This document shows positions 26,806-35,779 of a DNA stretch of 64,000 nt, in pieces (position 1 is the first letter of the stretch; each line of letters opens with the position of its first letter). The stretch lies in assembly GCA_023402395.1 (NCBI GenBank), contig JAEYGI010000071.1:8786-72785 (forward strand). Direction: 5' to 3'. Below the pieces are notes generated by a model. That model worked only from the letters and a program-made list of their open reading frames with translations, searched no databases and was not told the DNA's origin. The position numbers were made by a program, and so were the translations under genes. This stretch comes from Bacillota bacterium. GTDB taxonomy: Bacteria; Bacillota; UBA4882; UBA8346.

Positions 26806-27144
26806 TCATTCCTTGTTCGCAAAAACCAGCATCAAATCCTTATCCAGTCCACTGCCTCCCGCCAACCCGTCCTTGCCGTAACTGCCCAATGTCACTTTGC
26901 GGTTGGCCACGGCATAGATGACGCTCTTCCCCCAGGGGTCCGTCAAATCTTTCCGGTATAACTCGTAAAGCGTCACCGGCGGCCTGCCGTAAATACGGTC
27001 AAATTGCAACACATCTTTCTTGACATCATCCAGTTGCTTCCGGAAAGCCGGGTCGTCATCCCCTCCGCCGCGGATGGCGGCGATAATCGCCGCCACGGCC
27101 ACGATGAGTACCGTCCCGATGATAATCCCCATCCATTTTTTCAT
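26806..27144 (-). CDS. GspG-like C-terminal domain on a membrane anchor (no prepilin motif)
   Basis: A 112-residue protein with an N-terminal membrane helix (about 5-27) and a C-terminal part, DPWGKSVIYAVANRKVTLGS then YGKDGLAGGSGLDKDLML, closely matching the calcium-binding end of major pseudopilins (GspG). Unlike GspG there is no GFTLIE-type cleavage site, so it is probably a membrane-anchored relative rather than a pseudopilin subunit. ATG 27144 follows AAGGGGG. It lies 21 bp after the DUF362-type gene on the same strand. Function unknown. Confidence 0.6.
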   Translation of the reverse strand: MKKWMGIIIGTVLIVAVAAIIAAIRGGGDDDPAFRKQLDDVKKDVLQFDRIYGRPPVTLYELYRKDLTDPWGKSVIYAVANRKVTLGSYGKDGLAGGSGLDKDLMLVFANKE

Positions 27145-27165
27145 CACCATCCCCCTTCCCCATTA

Positions 27166-27906
27166 TTATAACGGCATTCTTGTCTGAAGCCGTTTAATAT
27201 ACTCCGGTTTTTCAATCAGAAAGACCTTCTCAAGAATGTAGGCATCCAATTCCACTCCGTCATTGCCGATTAGAATTTCCTTAAACTGAAATTGGCCGGA
27301 CTTTTCATCGAACGCGTTCCCGCCGTTGATAAAGAAGCTGAACGGGGCATACGCCATGAACGCTTGATAAATATTGGCGACCGACTTATGCAGATCGATA
27401 TGAATCTTAGGCCTCCAAGTAACCGGTTCACCCAGTTGATACATTTTTCGGGGGACTGCTCCTACAAACAGTTTAACGTTATTGGAAAAAACCATCCCGG
27501 CCCGTTTGGAGGCCACCGGAATTCCGATTCTCACGCCGTACTCTTTCAGACATTTGGGCAGATAATGCTCTTCGGCGCCGATTGCGACCGGGTCGTAATC
27601 CTCCAAATCGAGGTCGATCACCTCGACCCCCGGTTCTTTCAGCAACCATCCCAAGCCGATCCGGGCCAGGTTTTCCCTCAAATAACCATCAGCGCCTTCG
27701 GCAATCGCGCACCGGCTGCCATTTGCCAGCACATAACGGACAATCTCCGATAGAAGCTCCGGATCGGTACGGGGATGTCCAACCTCAGGCGGCCGCGCCA
27801 GATTAATCTTCAGCAGCGCCGAACCCGTTTCCGCCAGAACGGCGCCGAGACCGATCCGGTCAAGGTACTGGCCGATTTGGCCGCTTTTATCGATCTTCCA
27901 GATCAA
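27166..27906 (-). CDS. DUF362 domain protein
   Basis: A 246-residue protein of the DUF362 type, recognised by LLKINLARPPEVGHPRTDPE, ANGSRCAIAEGADG, and the later VGAVPRKMYQ and HIDLHKSVANIY stretches. Many DUF362 proteins carry ferredoxin-like 4Fe-4S motifs; this short form has none. Reaction unknown. It appears to start at TTG 27906 with GGGGGAG upstream and lies 15 bp after the M20 peptidase gene, so the two may be co-transcribed. Confidence 0.7.
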   Translation of the reverse strand: MIWKIDKSGQIGQYLDRIGLGAVLAETGSALLKINLARPPEVGHPRTDPELLSEIVRYVLANGSRCAIAEGADGYLRENLARIGLGWLLKEPGVEVIDLDLEDYDPVAIGAEEHYLPKCLKEYGVRIGIPVASKRAGMVFSNNVKLFVGAVPRKMYQLGEPVTWRPKIHIDLHKSVANIYQAFMAYAPFSFFINGGNAFDEKSGQFQFKEILIGNDGVELDAYILEKVFLIEKPEYIKRLQTRMPL

Positions 27907-27921
27907 ATCGAATCTCCCCCG

Positions 27922-29094
27922 CTATTCAGGCGCGCCGCAATAATCGACAATAACCTCGGAAAGCACCGCGGCGGTTTCGATGACCGAGGCGCAATCCACA
28001 TACTCGACGGCCGCATGAAGGCCCGCCCCGGCCGGGCCGAAAATCACCGACGGAATTCCGGCCGCCGCCAGTATCGCCGAATCCATCCAACCGCCCATTC
28101 CGGCAAAACGCGGACTTTGGTCGGAGCGGTTCGCGAAGGTCCGTCGCAGCGACTCGACAATCGGTTGGTCCTCAGCGACTTCCAGGCCGGGGCGGTAGAA
28201 GAAGACTTCAAATCCGGCCCGGAACTGCTCGTCGGCCTGGCTCAACCGGTCAAGCAGCAACCGGACCTCCTCGATGACGCTCTCTTTAGTCTCATACGGC
28301 AGCGTGCGCCATTCCAGTTCCAGCCGGCAATAATCCGGATAAGTGCTCAATTCGGTGCCGCCACTGATAATCGACGCATGAAGCGACGGCGAGCCAAGCA
28401 AAGGATGCTGTCGCCGGGACAGGACGTCGCGCTGCAAGTCTTCGACCGCGGTCAAGACTTTGCCCGCCTTCACAATGGCGTCAATGCCCAGATCCGGCCG
28501 GCTGCCGTGGGCCGATTGGCCGGAAACCTCGATCCGGATCCAGGCGAATCCCTTATGGGCGATGACGATCTCCAGATTGGTGGGTTCGCAGATAATGGCC
28601 GCATCGGCCGCATACTTGGTGACCAGCGCTTCCGTTCCGAGGCTGGCGTATTCTTCATCCACCACCAACGCCAGCAGCAGATCGCCTTTGAGCCTGACTC
28701 CTGAGTCGACCAGCCCCTTCACGGCCGCGATCATCGCCGCCAGCCCTCCTTTCATGTCCAGACTGCCTCTACCGTAAATTTTACCGCCTTCCACCCTTGG
28801 GTCCAGCGGCGCAATGTCCATGCCGGTGACGGACACCGTATCGGTGTGGCCGTTCAGCATCAGACTTTTGCCGCCGCCGCTTCCTTTGAGCCGACCGATT
28901 ACATTGGGCCGGCCGGGTTTGACTTCCTGATACTCGACCGCCAGCCCCATCTCCCGGAGATAATTTCCGAGAAAGCGGGCGATTTGGTACTCTCCGTTTC
29001 CTCCTCGTACCAGATCCGGATTGACCGAATTGATCCGGATCAATTCTTGCAACAAGGCGACGGTTTCAGCCTCATTCACCAGCAGTTTCCTCAC
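27922..29094 (-). CDS. M20 family metallopeptidase (ArgE/DapE/carboxypeptidase type)
   Basis: About 390 residues. Metal-binding and catalytic motifs of the M20 family are present: MLNGHTDTVSVTG, GRGSLDMKGGLAAMIAA, and VVDEEYASLGTEA with the catalytic Glu. A dimerisation domain lies at about 175-290 (KGFAWIRIEVSGQSAHGS). Likely an amidohydrolase releasing an amino acid from an N-acyl or dipeptide substrate; specificity not resolvable. GTG 29094 is chosen because GGAGGTG precedes it by 6 bp. Confidence 0.88.
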   Translation of the reverse strand: MRKLLVNEAETVALLQELIRINSVNPDLVRGGNGEYQIARFLGNYLREMGLAVEYQEVKPGRPNVIGRLKGSGGGKSLMLNGHTDTVSVTGMDIAPLDPRVEGGKIYGRGSLDMKGGLAAMIAAVKGLVDSGVRLKGDLLLALVVDEEYASLGTEALVTKYAADAAIICEPTNLEIVIAHKGFAWIRIEVSGQSAHGSRPDLGIDAIVKAGKVLTAVEDLQRDVLSRRQHPLLGSPSLHASIISGGTELSTYPDYCRLELEWRTLPYETKESVIEEVRLLLDRLSQADEQFRAGFEVFFYRPGLEVAEDQPIVESLRRTFANRSDQSPRFAGMGGWMDSAILAAAGIPSVIFGPAGAGLHAAVEYVDCASVIETAAVLSEVIVDYCGAPE

Positions 29095-29144
29095 TTGCGC
29101 CACCTCCACGGCATCTTCGGTATGATTTTACGCTTCCGGAAATC

Positions 29145-29885
29145 TCATAGCTCATGGTGAACCCAAACATTGGGCTCGACGTAACATCCGACATCATTTT
29201 CACGATCGATCCGGACCGGGGTCAACGCGCCGGGAACAACATATTGTCCGCTTTCCGGGAATTTCATTCCCGCCCACCTTTCCCATTCGGAAACGGTGCC
29301 GTTGATAAACATCGATTGGGGCGCGACGGCCAATACTTTCCCACCCAACTTGCAATGGGCGCGCAGCCAAGGGTCAAAAGGCAGACCGTCATCATTGCGC
29401 CATTCCAGATAACGTTCGAAAGATGCCAGCGGATAGCGGCTTTTCCAGGAAGGGCGCAACGGAACGATCAAGTTCGCCAAACCGCTTGCCACGGCCGCGT
29501 TTTTAACCGCCCGGATGACTTGCGGGCTGATCCCTTTTCCCTGATATGGCGGGGCGATTGCAATTGCCAAGGCGGACAAGGCATTCGGTTTAATCCCCTC
29601 CTGATAACCCAGTGCCCCTTTTTCGATCGCCTCGTCCCAACCGGACGGTAGCCCTTCGATGCTCCCGTCCCAGAAAAGCGGGATACTGTGTCCCACCGCG
29701 ACCACTTGATTAGCTTCATCGGACAATAAAACCTGATAGTCCGGAAATGCCGTCAACAATAAATTCCAATAACGCTCGGCTTTTTGATCATGATGCATGA
29801 ATTCCGGCCAAACCGCGTGGCTGATCCGGCCGAATTCATGACGGTATTCGGGATCTTCGGTCAGAGTATGCACGCGGCATTCCAT
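29145..29885 (-). CDS. GNAT-fold acetyltransferase-like protein
   Basis: About 246 residues. The acetyl-CoA binding segment is recognisable as LAIAIAPPYQGKGISPQVIR, near residue 125, embedded in a larger domain than a simple GNAT. There is a Trp-rich C-terminal part ending VEPNVWVHHEL. Substrate unknown. ATG 29885 follows AGAGG; a longer ATG start at 29939 is possible but has a weak ribosome site. It is about 50 bp from the M20 peptidase gene and may be co-transcribed with it. Confidence 0.65.
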   Translation of the reverse strand: MECRVHTLTEDPEYRHEFGRISHAVWPEFMHHDQKAERYWNLLLTAFPDYQVLLSDEANQVVAVGHSIPLFWDGSIEGLPSGWDEAIEKGALGYQEGIKPNALSALAIAIAPPYQGKGISPQVIRAVKNAAVASGLANLIVPLRPSWKSRYPLASFERYLEWRNDDGLPFDPWLRAHCKLGGKVLAVAPQSMFINGTVSEWERWAGMKFPESGQYVVPGALTPVRIDRENDVGCYVEPNVWVHHEL

Positions 29886-30022
29886 CTTCAGAGGCCTCTT
29901 TTCATTAATTAGCTGACTTATAATATTTTTCCACACCATCCCGTTTTTCCCTTCCGATTTCCTTTCAACGCCAAAAATCCATCAAAAACGAAACGGCCTG
30001 GCGCTCCCTTCCTAAATTATAA

Positions 30023-30463
30023 TTACAATTGCAAATATCTTTAATATCCACCGCAACTAACCGGTCCAACCTCTTCTACACCCGGGGCGTCCTTCCCCGA
30101 AGCAACGGGAACCGCTCCCCTTGCTTTGGCAACTCTTCCCCAAGCCGGGGCGGCCATCGCCATTCCAGGGGGAATCATTCCCCCTGGAATGGGGGGCATT
30201 CCCTTTACAATTACAACGACTGCCGCGATTGTGGGAACTATCCCCCGTCAATAAAATGTCACTCCCGATCCAATGGGAGTGGTTCCCCAATCATTTTTAG
30301 TAACTGAAGCGGCAATGGGAACAGTTCCCCGTCAATTATATGTAAGTGCCGTTAAAGCGGCAGCGATGGACTCTTCATCTTGAGCAACCGCCGAATAATT
30401 TTTAGCTGTTGCTTTGGCGTTACCAAACACCGCGCAATCAATTTCAAATACCCTGGCTGATTG
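30023..30463. repeat. 21-bp tandem array 2 (GGGAAC/TTCCCC units)
   Basis: Consecutive 21-bp units can be counted without gaps from about 30023; the best conserved run is 30086-30358. Typical units start GGGAAC, have TTCCCC at positions 9-14 and end CAAT. Examples start at 30107, 30128, 30170, 30191, 30233, 30275 and 30317. The unit at 30317 contains GGGAACAGTTCCC, the same palindrome found in array 1. Because 21 is a multiple of three, short open frames with seven-residue repeats appear on both strands; I regard these as by-products. The stretch 30464-30648 decays into unrecognisable sequence. Confidence 0.8.
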
Positions 30464-30648
30464 GAGAAACCGAAACATCCATTCCAATTGGGATAAGTAC
30501 AGGGAAAACCCCCTGAAACTAGCGTAACCGGTTACTGAGTCATTGCAATGTTCAATTTTAAACCAGCCTAACCTGAGGCCAAAAGCATATATTAATATAT
30601 AAAAGCTATCAGCACGGCTGGTTCAAATTCGTCGTTAGGAAGTGCTCA

Positions 30649-31566
30649 ATGAAGCGAAACTCATGGCGTCTTTTGTTCCCGCTGATCATGGCCGTCAGCA
30701 TCATGGCCACCGCCTATTGCCAATCCGATCCGGATTGCTGTCATTGCCCGCCCGAACCGCTCCTGCAGCGATCCGGCGCGGCCCAATATAGCGCTCTTCT
30801 TTATGAATTGCAGCAATATTGGCAGAAACAATCCCTGTATTCAGGCGAGCCCAACGGCCGTTTCGATCAGGCCATGGAAGCGGCGGTGCTGGACTTCCAG
30901 AAACAACACCGGCTGAAACCGAACGGGATGATTGACCGGGACACCTGGCGGGCGATCGGCGCAGCGCCGGAAGCCGCCGGTTCCATCCCGGCCCTGCCGC
31001 CCGGCCGTCTGGAGATCCTGATCGAGCTGAACTCCCTGACCCTGACCGTCCTGATCGACCGGAAACCGTTCCAGAGTTTTCCGGTAGCGATCGGCAAAGT
31101 GGAAACCCCGTCGCCGGTCGGGGCTTGGCGGGTTACGTCCAAAGGCTATTGGGTCAAGGGGGAGACCAATTGGCTCGGCCTGTCCGTGCCGTATGGCGTC
31201 TACGGAATCCACGGCACCAATCAGCCCTGGACCATCGGGCGGAGAGCCAGTAACGGCTGCATCCGGATGTACAACCGCCACCTCGAATCGGTTTACCGCT
31301 GGGCTCGGCCGGGGACTCCGGTTTATATCGACGGCGATCCGTTTCGCGACCGGCGGGAACTCAAACGGGGAATGAGCGGTCCGGACGTCTATTTTTTGCA
31401 GATCCGGCTGAAGCAGTTAGGATTCTTTGAGAAACGGGCCAACGGTTATTTTGAGTATTGGACCGAGGAGGGGGTCAAAAAATGCCAGCAATCGCTGGGG
31501 CTCCCGGTGACCGGAGCGGTCTCGGCCAAAGAGTATTACCGGCTGAAGCTGTATCCTACAAATTGA
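30649..31566 (+). CDS. L,D-transpeptidase with two peptidoglycan-binding domains
   Basis: A 305-residue exported protein: signal peptide (LLFPLIMAVSIMATAYC), peptidoglycan-binding-1 domain (about 45-105, FDQAMEAAVLDFQKQHRL), YkuD catalytic domain (about 120-225) with HGTNQPWTIG and the active-site motif SNGCIRMYN, then a second peptidoglycan-binding domain (about 240-300). It should form 3-3 cross-links or attach proteins to peptidoglycan. Two binding domains flanking the catalytic one is a less common arrangement. The ATG follows AGGAAG. Expressed as a single gene. Confidence 0.9.
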   Translation: MKRNSWRLLFPLIMAVSIMATAYCQSDPDCCHCPPEPLLQRSGAAQYSALLYELQQYWQKQSLYSGEPNGRFDQAMEAAVLDFQKQHRLKPNGMIDRDTWRAIGAAPEAAGSIPALPPGRLEILIELNSLTLTVLIDRKPFQSFPVAIGKVETPSPVGAWRVTSKGYWVKGETNWLGLSVPYGVYGIHGTNQPWTIGRRASNGCIRMYNRHLESVYRWARPGTPVYIDGDPFRDRRELKRGMSGPDVYFLQIRLKQLGFFEKRANGYFEYWTEEGVKKCQQSLGLPVTGAVSAKEYYRLKLYPTN

Positions 31567-31606
31567 TCCCTTCAAACGTTCCGACGGCGTGACGAAACTT
31601 AGCGGT

Positions 31607-32011
31607 CTATTCCCTGGCGATTTTTTGTCCGGTACGCAGCGCGTGCAGCACTTGCTCCTCGTTCTTATATCCGTCATAATCCCCCTGAAAAGTAAATCCG
31701 TAATGATAGCGCAGCCCATTCCGGGCATTTCGCACCAGATATTCGGCGAGCTTGTCGAGGCCCTCCTCTTTGGCGCAACGCAAAAAGGCGCGGAGCCGCA
31801 CGCTTCGGAACGCTGTGCATTCGCAGCAAGGAAAATCAGCGCATTCCCAGCAGCCCTTGATCCGGCGTTCCCGGCAACAAAGCAGGATCGGGCATTGTTC
31901 CTGATTGCTGTTGCAACCCCGGCAACCGTCCTTTTCATGCTTGACGCAATAAGCGCAGACAAAGCCGCAAGGCGCCATCAGGCTCGCGATTTCCGATACG
32001 GTTTTATCCAT
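31607..32011 (-). CDS. DUF3795 family Cys-rich protein
   Basis: A 134-residue protein with many cysteines in its first half: CGFVCAYC, GCRGC, CPILLCC, GCWECADFPCCEC. This is the DUF3795 pattern, common in anaerobes and thought to bind metal or iron-sulphur clusters. No reaction is known. The C-terminal half is helical. ATG 32011 follows GAGAGGAG. It lies between the convergent L,D-transpeptidase gene and the WYL regulator. Confidence 0.75.
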   Translation of the reverse strand: MDKTVSEIASLMAPCGFVCAYCVKHEKDGCRGCNSNQEQCPILLCCRERRIKGCWECADFPCCECTAFRSVRLRAFLRCAKEEGLDKLAEYLVRNARNGLRYHYGFTFQGDYDGYKNEEQVLHALRTGQKIARE

Positions 32012-32066
32012 TATTATCAGCTCCTCTCGTTATCAAGTTGATTATACGGGAGGATATCGGACAACC

Positions 32067-33002
32067 TCATGTCGTCATTTCCGGATATTGATTCAAAATT
32101 TCCCGGGCCTTCTCCGCCAACCGGCGTTTTAATTCATCGGGCGCTAAAACGGTAATGCCGTCACCGAATCCCATCATCAGCGAGAACCACATCCGTTCAT
32201 TGCGGGGCAGGCGCAACGCCATCCGGAAATCTCCGTTCTCATATTCGGCCACGATCTTGCCGCATAGGTATTCCAAAACCGGTTGCCTGACGCGCTTTCG
32301 GCATAACAGCTCAATGTTGTAATATTCCCGGGCGTTCCGTTCCGCTTGGGTTTTCAGCAGCGCCTCGGCAGGCGGATGGACTGTGCGCGCGGGAAGATCC
32401 GTCGTTTGCAAATGGCTCAGGCGCGCCAGTTTAAACAAACGATAATCATGCTTTTCGGTGCAATAGCCTAACAGGTACCAGGCATACCATTGATAGGTGA
32501 TTGCAATCGGCTCCACCACTCTGGGCCGGGTTTGATTGTCCGCATTGGTATAATCAAAGGCGACCGCCCTCTGCAGGGTCAAGGCGGTCTCAATCGTTTT
32601 GATCTCTTGCTCGGTCTCCGGGTTTTCCCGCAATACGCTAAAATCCAAAAACAGGGTTTGGGGGAGCGGACGCTTCTGCCGGGAGAAATGGGTTATCTTT
32701 TCAAGGGTGGCGTCCAGCTTCCGATCCCCATAAGCGGAGCATAATCCCTTCAGCGCCGTGAGAATAAACCGATCATCCTCCGCGCTGGACAGTTGTTTGT
32801 CCAACTTAAAACCGGCGACGATTTGATACCCGCCGGCCGAACCGGGCTGGGAAGTAACCGGTATTCCGGCCAGATTCAAGGCCTCAATATCACGTTGGAT
32901 GGTTCGCGTCGAAACCTCGAATTTCTCGGCCAGGGCGCGACCGCTGACCAGGTCGCGGTTCAGCAGATACATGGTGATTCCAAGCAGCCGGTCGATTTTC
33001 AA
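32067..33002 (-). CDS. WYL-domain transcriptional regulator (DeoR/YafY type)
   Basis: About 311 residues. An N-terminal winged helix reads LKIDRLLGITMYLLNRDLVS and FEVSTRTIQRDIEAL. The WYL domain (about 130-220) has PIAITYQWYAWYLLGYC, and a WCX extension ends the protein. Such proteins bind ligands or nucleotides and regulate nearby genes. I place the start at TTG 33002 with GAGGTG 6 bp upstream. The open frame continues upstream to 33158, into a terminator hairpin, so the longer version is unlikely. Confidence 0.85.
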   Translation of the reverse strand: MKIDRLLGITMYLLNRDLVSGRALAEKFEVSTRTIQRDIEALNLAGIPVTSQPGSAGGYQIVAGFKLDKQLSSAEDDRFILTALKGLCSAYGDRKLDATLEKITHFSRQKRPLPQTLFLDFSVLRENPETEQEIKTIETALTLQRAVAFDYTNADNQTRPRVVEPIAITYQWYAWYLLGYCTEKHDYRLFKLARLSHLQTTDLPARTVHPPAEALLKTQAERNAREYYNIELLCRKRVRQPVLEYLCGKIVAEYENGDFRMALRLPRNERMWFSLMMGFGDGITVLAPDELKRRLAEKAREILNQYPEMTT

Positions 33003-33142
33003 GCTCAACACCTCAATTAGGTTGCATCCGGTATCGTAACCAATAAAGTTTGTCTTGCCAATATTATCCTTGATCGTTCCGGCGTTGGCAATGGAATTTA
33101 TATCGATCGCGGTCCAATCACGCGCCATATTTTTTATAGTAA

Positions 33143-33172
33143 AACGCCGCCGGCACAAGAGCCGGCGGCGTT
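33143..33172 (-). terminator. Terminator after the Gfo/Idh gene
   Basis: A perfect 12-bp stem AACGCCGCCGGC / GCCGGCGGCGTT with a six-base loop, followed on the - strand by TTTACTATAAAA. Confidence 0.85.
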
Positions 33173-33206
33173 AATTGGTCCGATGGTTAGCGCGGGCCAA
33201 TGATTT

Positions 33207-34289
33207 TTACTTGCTTTTTTGAATCACAACCGCTTGTTCCTGGGCCCGCAGGCACAACTCGGCGGCTTTGAAGGCATGCTCCTGGGTCATGGCGTTCTCG
33301 GTCCGGTTCAGGCAGTCCAGGATCAATTCCCCGAAAAACGGGTATCCGATCTGCCCGTGAACTCCAAAGTACCGCTCTTGCTGCTGATCCACCAGGTAAA
33401 CATGGTCGCCCTGAGGGCTTTGCGCGACATTCACATATTTTCGCAATTCGAGATAGCCCTTGGTTCCCAGAATGACGGTTCTCCCGTCGCCCCAGGTGCT
33501 CAGGCCGTCCGGAGTAAACCAGTCCACCCGGAAATAGTTGGTCGCGCCATTGTCCCCCACCAGCATCGCTTCGCCGAAATCCTCCAGTTCCGGGTATTCC
33601 GGATGATTATGATTGGCCACTTGGCTACTGACGACCGTCGCGTCCTTGACCCCGGCGAAAAACAGGTATTGTTCGATCTGATGGCTCCCAATATCGCAGA
33701 GAATGCCGCCATAATGCTCTTTTTCAAAAAACCAGCGGGGCCGGGAAGGCGCGTTCAAACGGTGCGGTCCCAATCCGATCACCTGAATCACCCGGCCGAT
33801 GGCGCCGTCTTTGATCAGTTGGCCGGCAAACACCGCGCTTTCGACATGGAGCCGCTCGCTATAGTATACCGCGTATTTCAACCCGGTCTCGTTTACTTTG
33901 GATCGCGCCCGCTCCAACTGTTCCAAGGTGGTAAAGGGCGCTTTGTCCGTAAAATAATCCTTGCCGTGATCCATCGCCTTCAATCCCAAATCGCACCGTT
34001 GGGAAGGCACCGCGGCGCCGGCCACCAACCGGACCGAGCTGTCGGTTAGGATCTCCGCCTCACTGGAGGCGGCCTTCACCCCGGGAAATTTCTCGCAAAA
34101 GCTTTTGATTTTTTCCGGGTCGGGATCATAGACGTATTTTAAAAGCCCCCCCGCCTCAGTTAAGCCGTTGCACATCCCGTAAATATGGCCGTGATCGAGG
34201 GCTATAGCCGCGAAAACGAATTCACCCCGGTCACAGACGGGTTTCGGCTTCCCTTGGGGCGCGTAGTTCATTCCATCCGCTTTTGACAT
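33207..34289 (-). CDS. Gfo/Idh/MocA family oxidoreductase
   Basis: A 360-residue protein with an N-terminal Rossmann domain (AAIALDHGHIYGMCNGLTEA) and the typical DKAPFTTLEQLERA segment (the EKP-like motif of the family appears as DKAP). The C-terminal alpha/beta domain has YGGILCDIGSHQIEQYLFF, containing the family's catalytic D-x-x-x-H. These enzymes oxidise or reduce sugars, inositols or related hydroxy compounds with NAD(P). Substrate unknown. The ATG follows GGAGGT. Single gene with its own terminator. Confidence 0.88.
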   Translation of the reverse strand: MSKADGMNYAPQGKPKPVCDRGEFVFAAIALDHGHIYGMCNGLTEAGGLLKYVYDPDPEKIKSFCEKFPGVKAASSEAEILTDSSVRLVAGAAVPSQRCDLGLKAMDHGKDYFTDKAPFTTLEQLERARSKVNETGLKYAVYYSERLHVESAVFAGQLIKDGAIGRVIQVIGLGPHRLNAPSRPRWFFEKEHYGGILCDIGSHQIEQYLFFAGVKDATVVSSQVANHNHPEYPELEDFGEAMLVGDNGATNYFRVDWFTPDGLSTWGDGRTVILGTKGYLELRKYVNVAQSPQGDHVYLVDQQQERYFGVHGQIGYPFFGELILDCLNRTENAMTQEHAFKAAELCLRAQEQAVVIQKSK

Positions 34290-34376
34290 TGCTCATACCT
34301 CCTTGATTTCAATATTGGATGATAAATCCCGGTTTCAACACGACCACCAGTCCTTTTGCCGAAGCTGGCCGATCGC

Positions 34377-34511
34377 TTAAATCCCACTCCGCTTAATCAA
34401 TGCTTCCGCTTCCCGGAGATAGCGGCCGACATCCCGGGGCTGATGGGCGTCGGAGGCCGTGATAATACTAACCCCTTCCTTTTTGAAACAAGCAAGCAAC
34501 TCCGGATTCAT
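34377..34511 (-). pseudogene. C-terminal fragment of a PHP-family (histidinol-phosphatase-like) protein
   Basis: The - strand encodes 44 residues, starting MNPELLACFKKEGV and continuing SIITASDAHQPRDVGRYL, then a short helix and stop. The SDAH motif and following helix match the last segment of PHP-domain histidinol phosphatases (HisK/YtvP type). A stop codon lies two codons upstream in frame (TAG TTA GGG ATG), so the rest of the gene is gone. It directly abuts the HAD phosphatase gene on the same strand, suggesting a deletion scar. Confidence 0.6.
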
Positions 34512-34517
34512 CCCTAA

Positions 34518-35051
34518 CTAAACGCCAGTACGTTCAATCAACCAGTTGACTCCATCAAAAAACCCATTCGCAATCCAATCCAGCGATACATCCCCAAGCC
34601 GGTCCCGGGTTGCGTTTCCCTCGCCGGTCCTAACCAAAATCTTGATTGCCCCCACGTTCTCGGCCGCCTGCATATCCCGCCACGAATCCCCGATCACCGC
34701 GCAGCGAGTAAGATCCAGGCCATGCTGTCTGGCCGCTCGCAGCAACATTCCAGGCCGGGGTTTCCGGCATTCGCATCCCATCCCGCTAATGTGCGGGCAA
34801 ATGTAAACTCCGTCAAAACCCCAGTTTTGATATTGTCGAACCATATCGGTCTCCCGAAACAGGCCCCGCGAAATATCAGGTTGATTCGTGAGAGAGAAAA
34901 TTTTGATTCCATTCTGCTTTAACAAATTCAACGCCTCGACGAAACCGGGATAAAGCATGAAACCGTCCGGATGGAGATCCGGTCCCGCTTCGCCGATGGT
35001 GCCGTCCCTATCAATGAAAACGCCTTGAATACTCTTATCAGTTTGACCCAT
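34518..35051 (-). CDS. HAD-IIIA phosphatase, HisB-N/GmhB type
   Basis: A 177-residue HAD-superfamily phosphatase. Motif I is FIDRDGTIGE, motif II is SLTNQPDISRG, and motif III with IV is CRKPRPGML and VIGDSWRDMQAAENVG. The zinc loop CPH plus CECRKP is typical of heptose-bisphosphate and histidinol-phosphate phosphatases. Substrate could be a heptose bisphosphate, histidinol phosphate or another small phosphate ester. ATG 35051 follows GAGGTG. It lies next to a PHP-phosphatase remnant. Confidence 0.8.
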   Translation of the reverse strand: MGQTDKSIQGVFIDRDGTIGEAGPDLHPDGFMLYPGFVEALNLLKQNGIKIFSLTNQPDISRGLFRETDMVRQYQNWGFDGVYICPHISGMGCECRKPRPGMLLRAARQHGLDLTRCAVIGDSWRDMQAAENVGAIKILVRTGEGNATRDRLGDVSLDWIANGFFDGVNWLIERTGV

Positions 35052-35104
35052 TCATTTCACCTCTATTGACGATCAACTTCGGACTGATCAATCATTTCAA
35101 TCAT

Positions 35105-35740
35105 TTACACCAACGTCTCATACCCATTCACGAATACCTTCACCGCAAAATATAAAAACAGCGCCGCCGAGGCCAGCGAAAACCCCCTGACCAGTTTCGG
35201 CCCCATCAGTTTCCCGCCGTGATTGCAGATCAGAGCAACGGTCAAGCACCACAGACAGGACGCCAGAAAGAATCCGCCGAAAAAAGCGAGCAGCGTCACC
35301 CCTGAATTTAACCCGCTGGAAGCGATGATGCTCCCGCCCACCGTGGCAAACCAGAGGATCGCCGACGGCGACGCGAGCGCCAAGCCGACCCCCCACAGCA
35401 GATCGCTCTTGGGGCGCTCGCCCTTCCCGGCGCCAACGTTGGTTGCGCCGCTGATTTTTCCTTGAAATGATTGACGGATCATGGAATACGTCAAATACAG
35501 CAGCACCCCGCTTCCTCCCAGCCAAAGCGTCCACTTCACCGCCATAAACTGCAGCAAAAACGTGATCCCGGCCAGCGACAGGCCGGCATAGATCAGATCG
35601 CCGATGCTCGATCCCAGCCCGAGCAGAAACGCCGGACGAAACCCGCGCTCCACCCCGGTCTTGATCATGCAGAGATTGACGATCCCCAGATCGAGACATA
35701 AGGATATCGATAGTAAAAAACCCGAGATAAAAAGACTCAT
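35105..35740 (-). CDS. LysE-family amino-acid exporter
   Basis: About 211 residues, six predicted membrane helices, with the LysE/RhtB pattern GVERGFRPAFLLGLGSSIGD in the first loop. The family exports amino acids or homoserine lactones and similar metabolites. ATG 35740 follows GAGGGAG; the frame continues 13 codons further upstream without a better start. It is about 40 bp from the DUF2161 gene. Confidence 0.82.
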   Translation of the reverse strand: MSLFISGFLLSISLCLDLGIVNLCMIKTGVERGFRPAFLLGLGSSIGDLIYAGLSLAGITFLLQFMAVKWTLWLGGSGVLLYLTYSMIRQSFQGKISGATNVGAGKGERPKSDLLWGVGLALASPSAILWFATVGGSIIASSGLNSGVTLLAFFGGFFLASCLWCLTVALICNHGGKLMGPKLVRGFSLASAALFLYFAVKVFVNGYETLV

Positions 35741-35779
35741 CGCTAACTCCCTCAGCAATAAAATCAAATTAGCAGCCAA

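Noticed and set aside
30029..30307. Heptapeptide-repeat protein genes on both strands
   Set aside because: Open frames arise on both strands because the repeat length is a multiple of three. No good ribosome sites or export signals.
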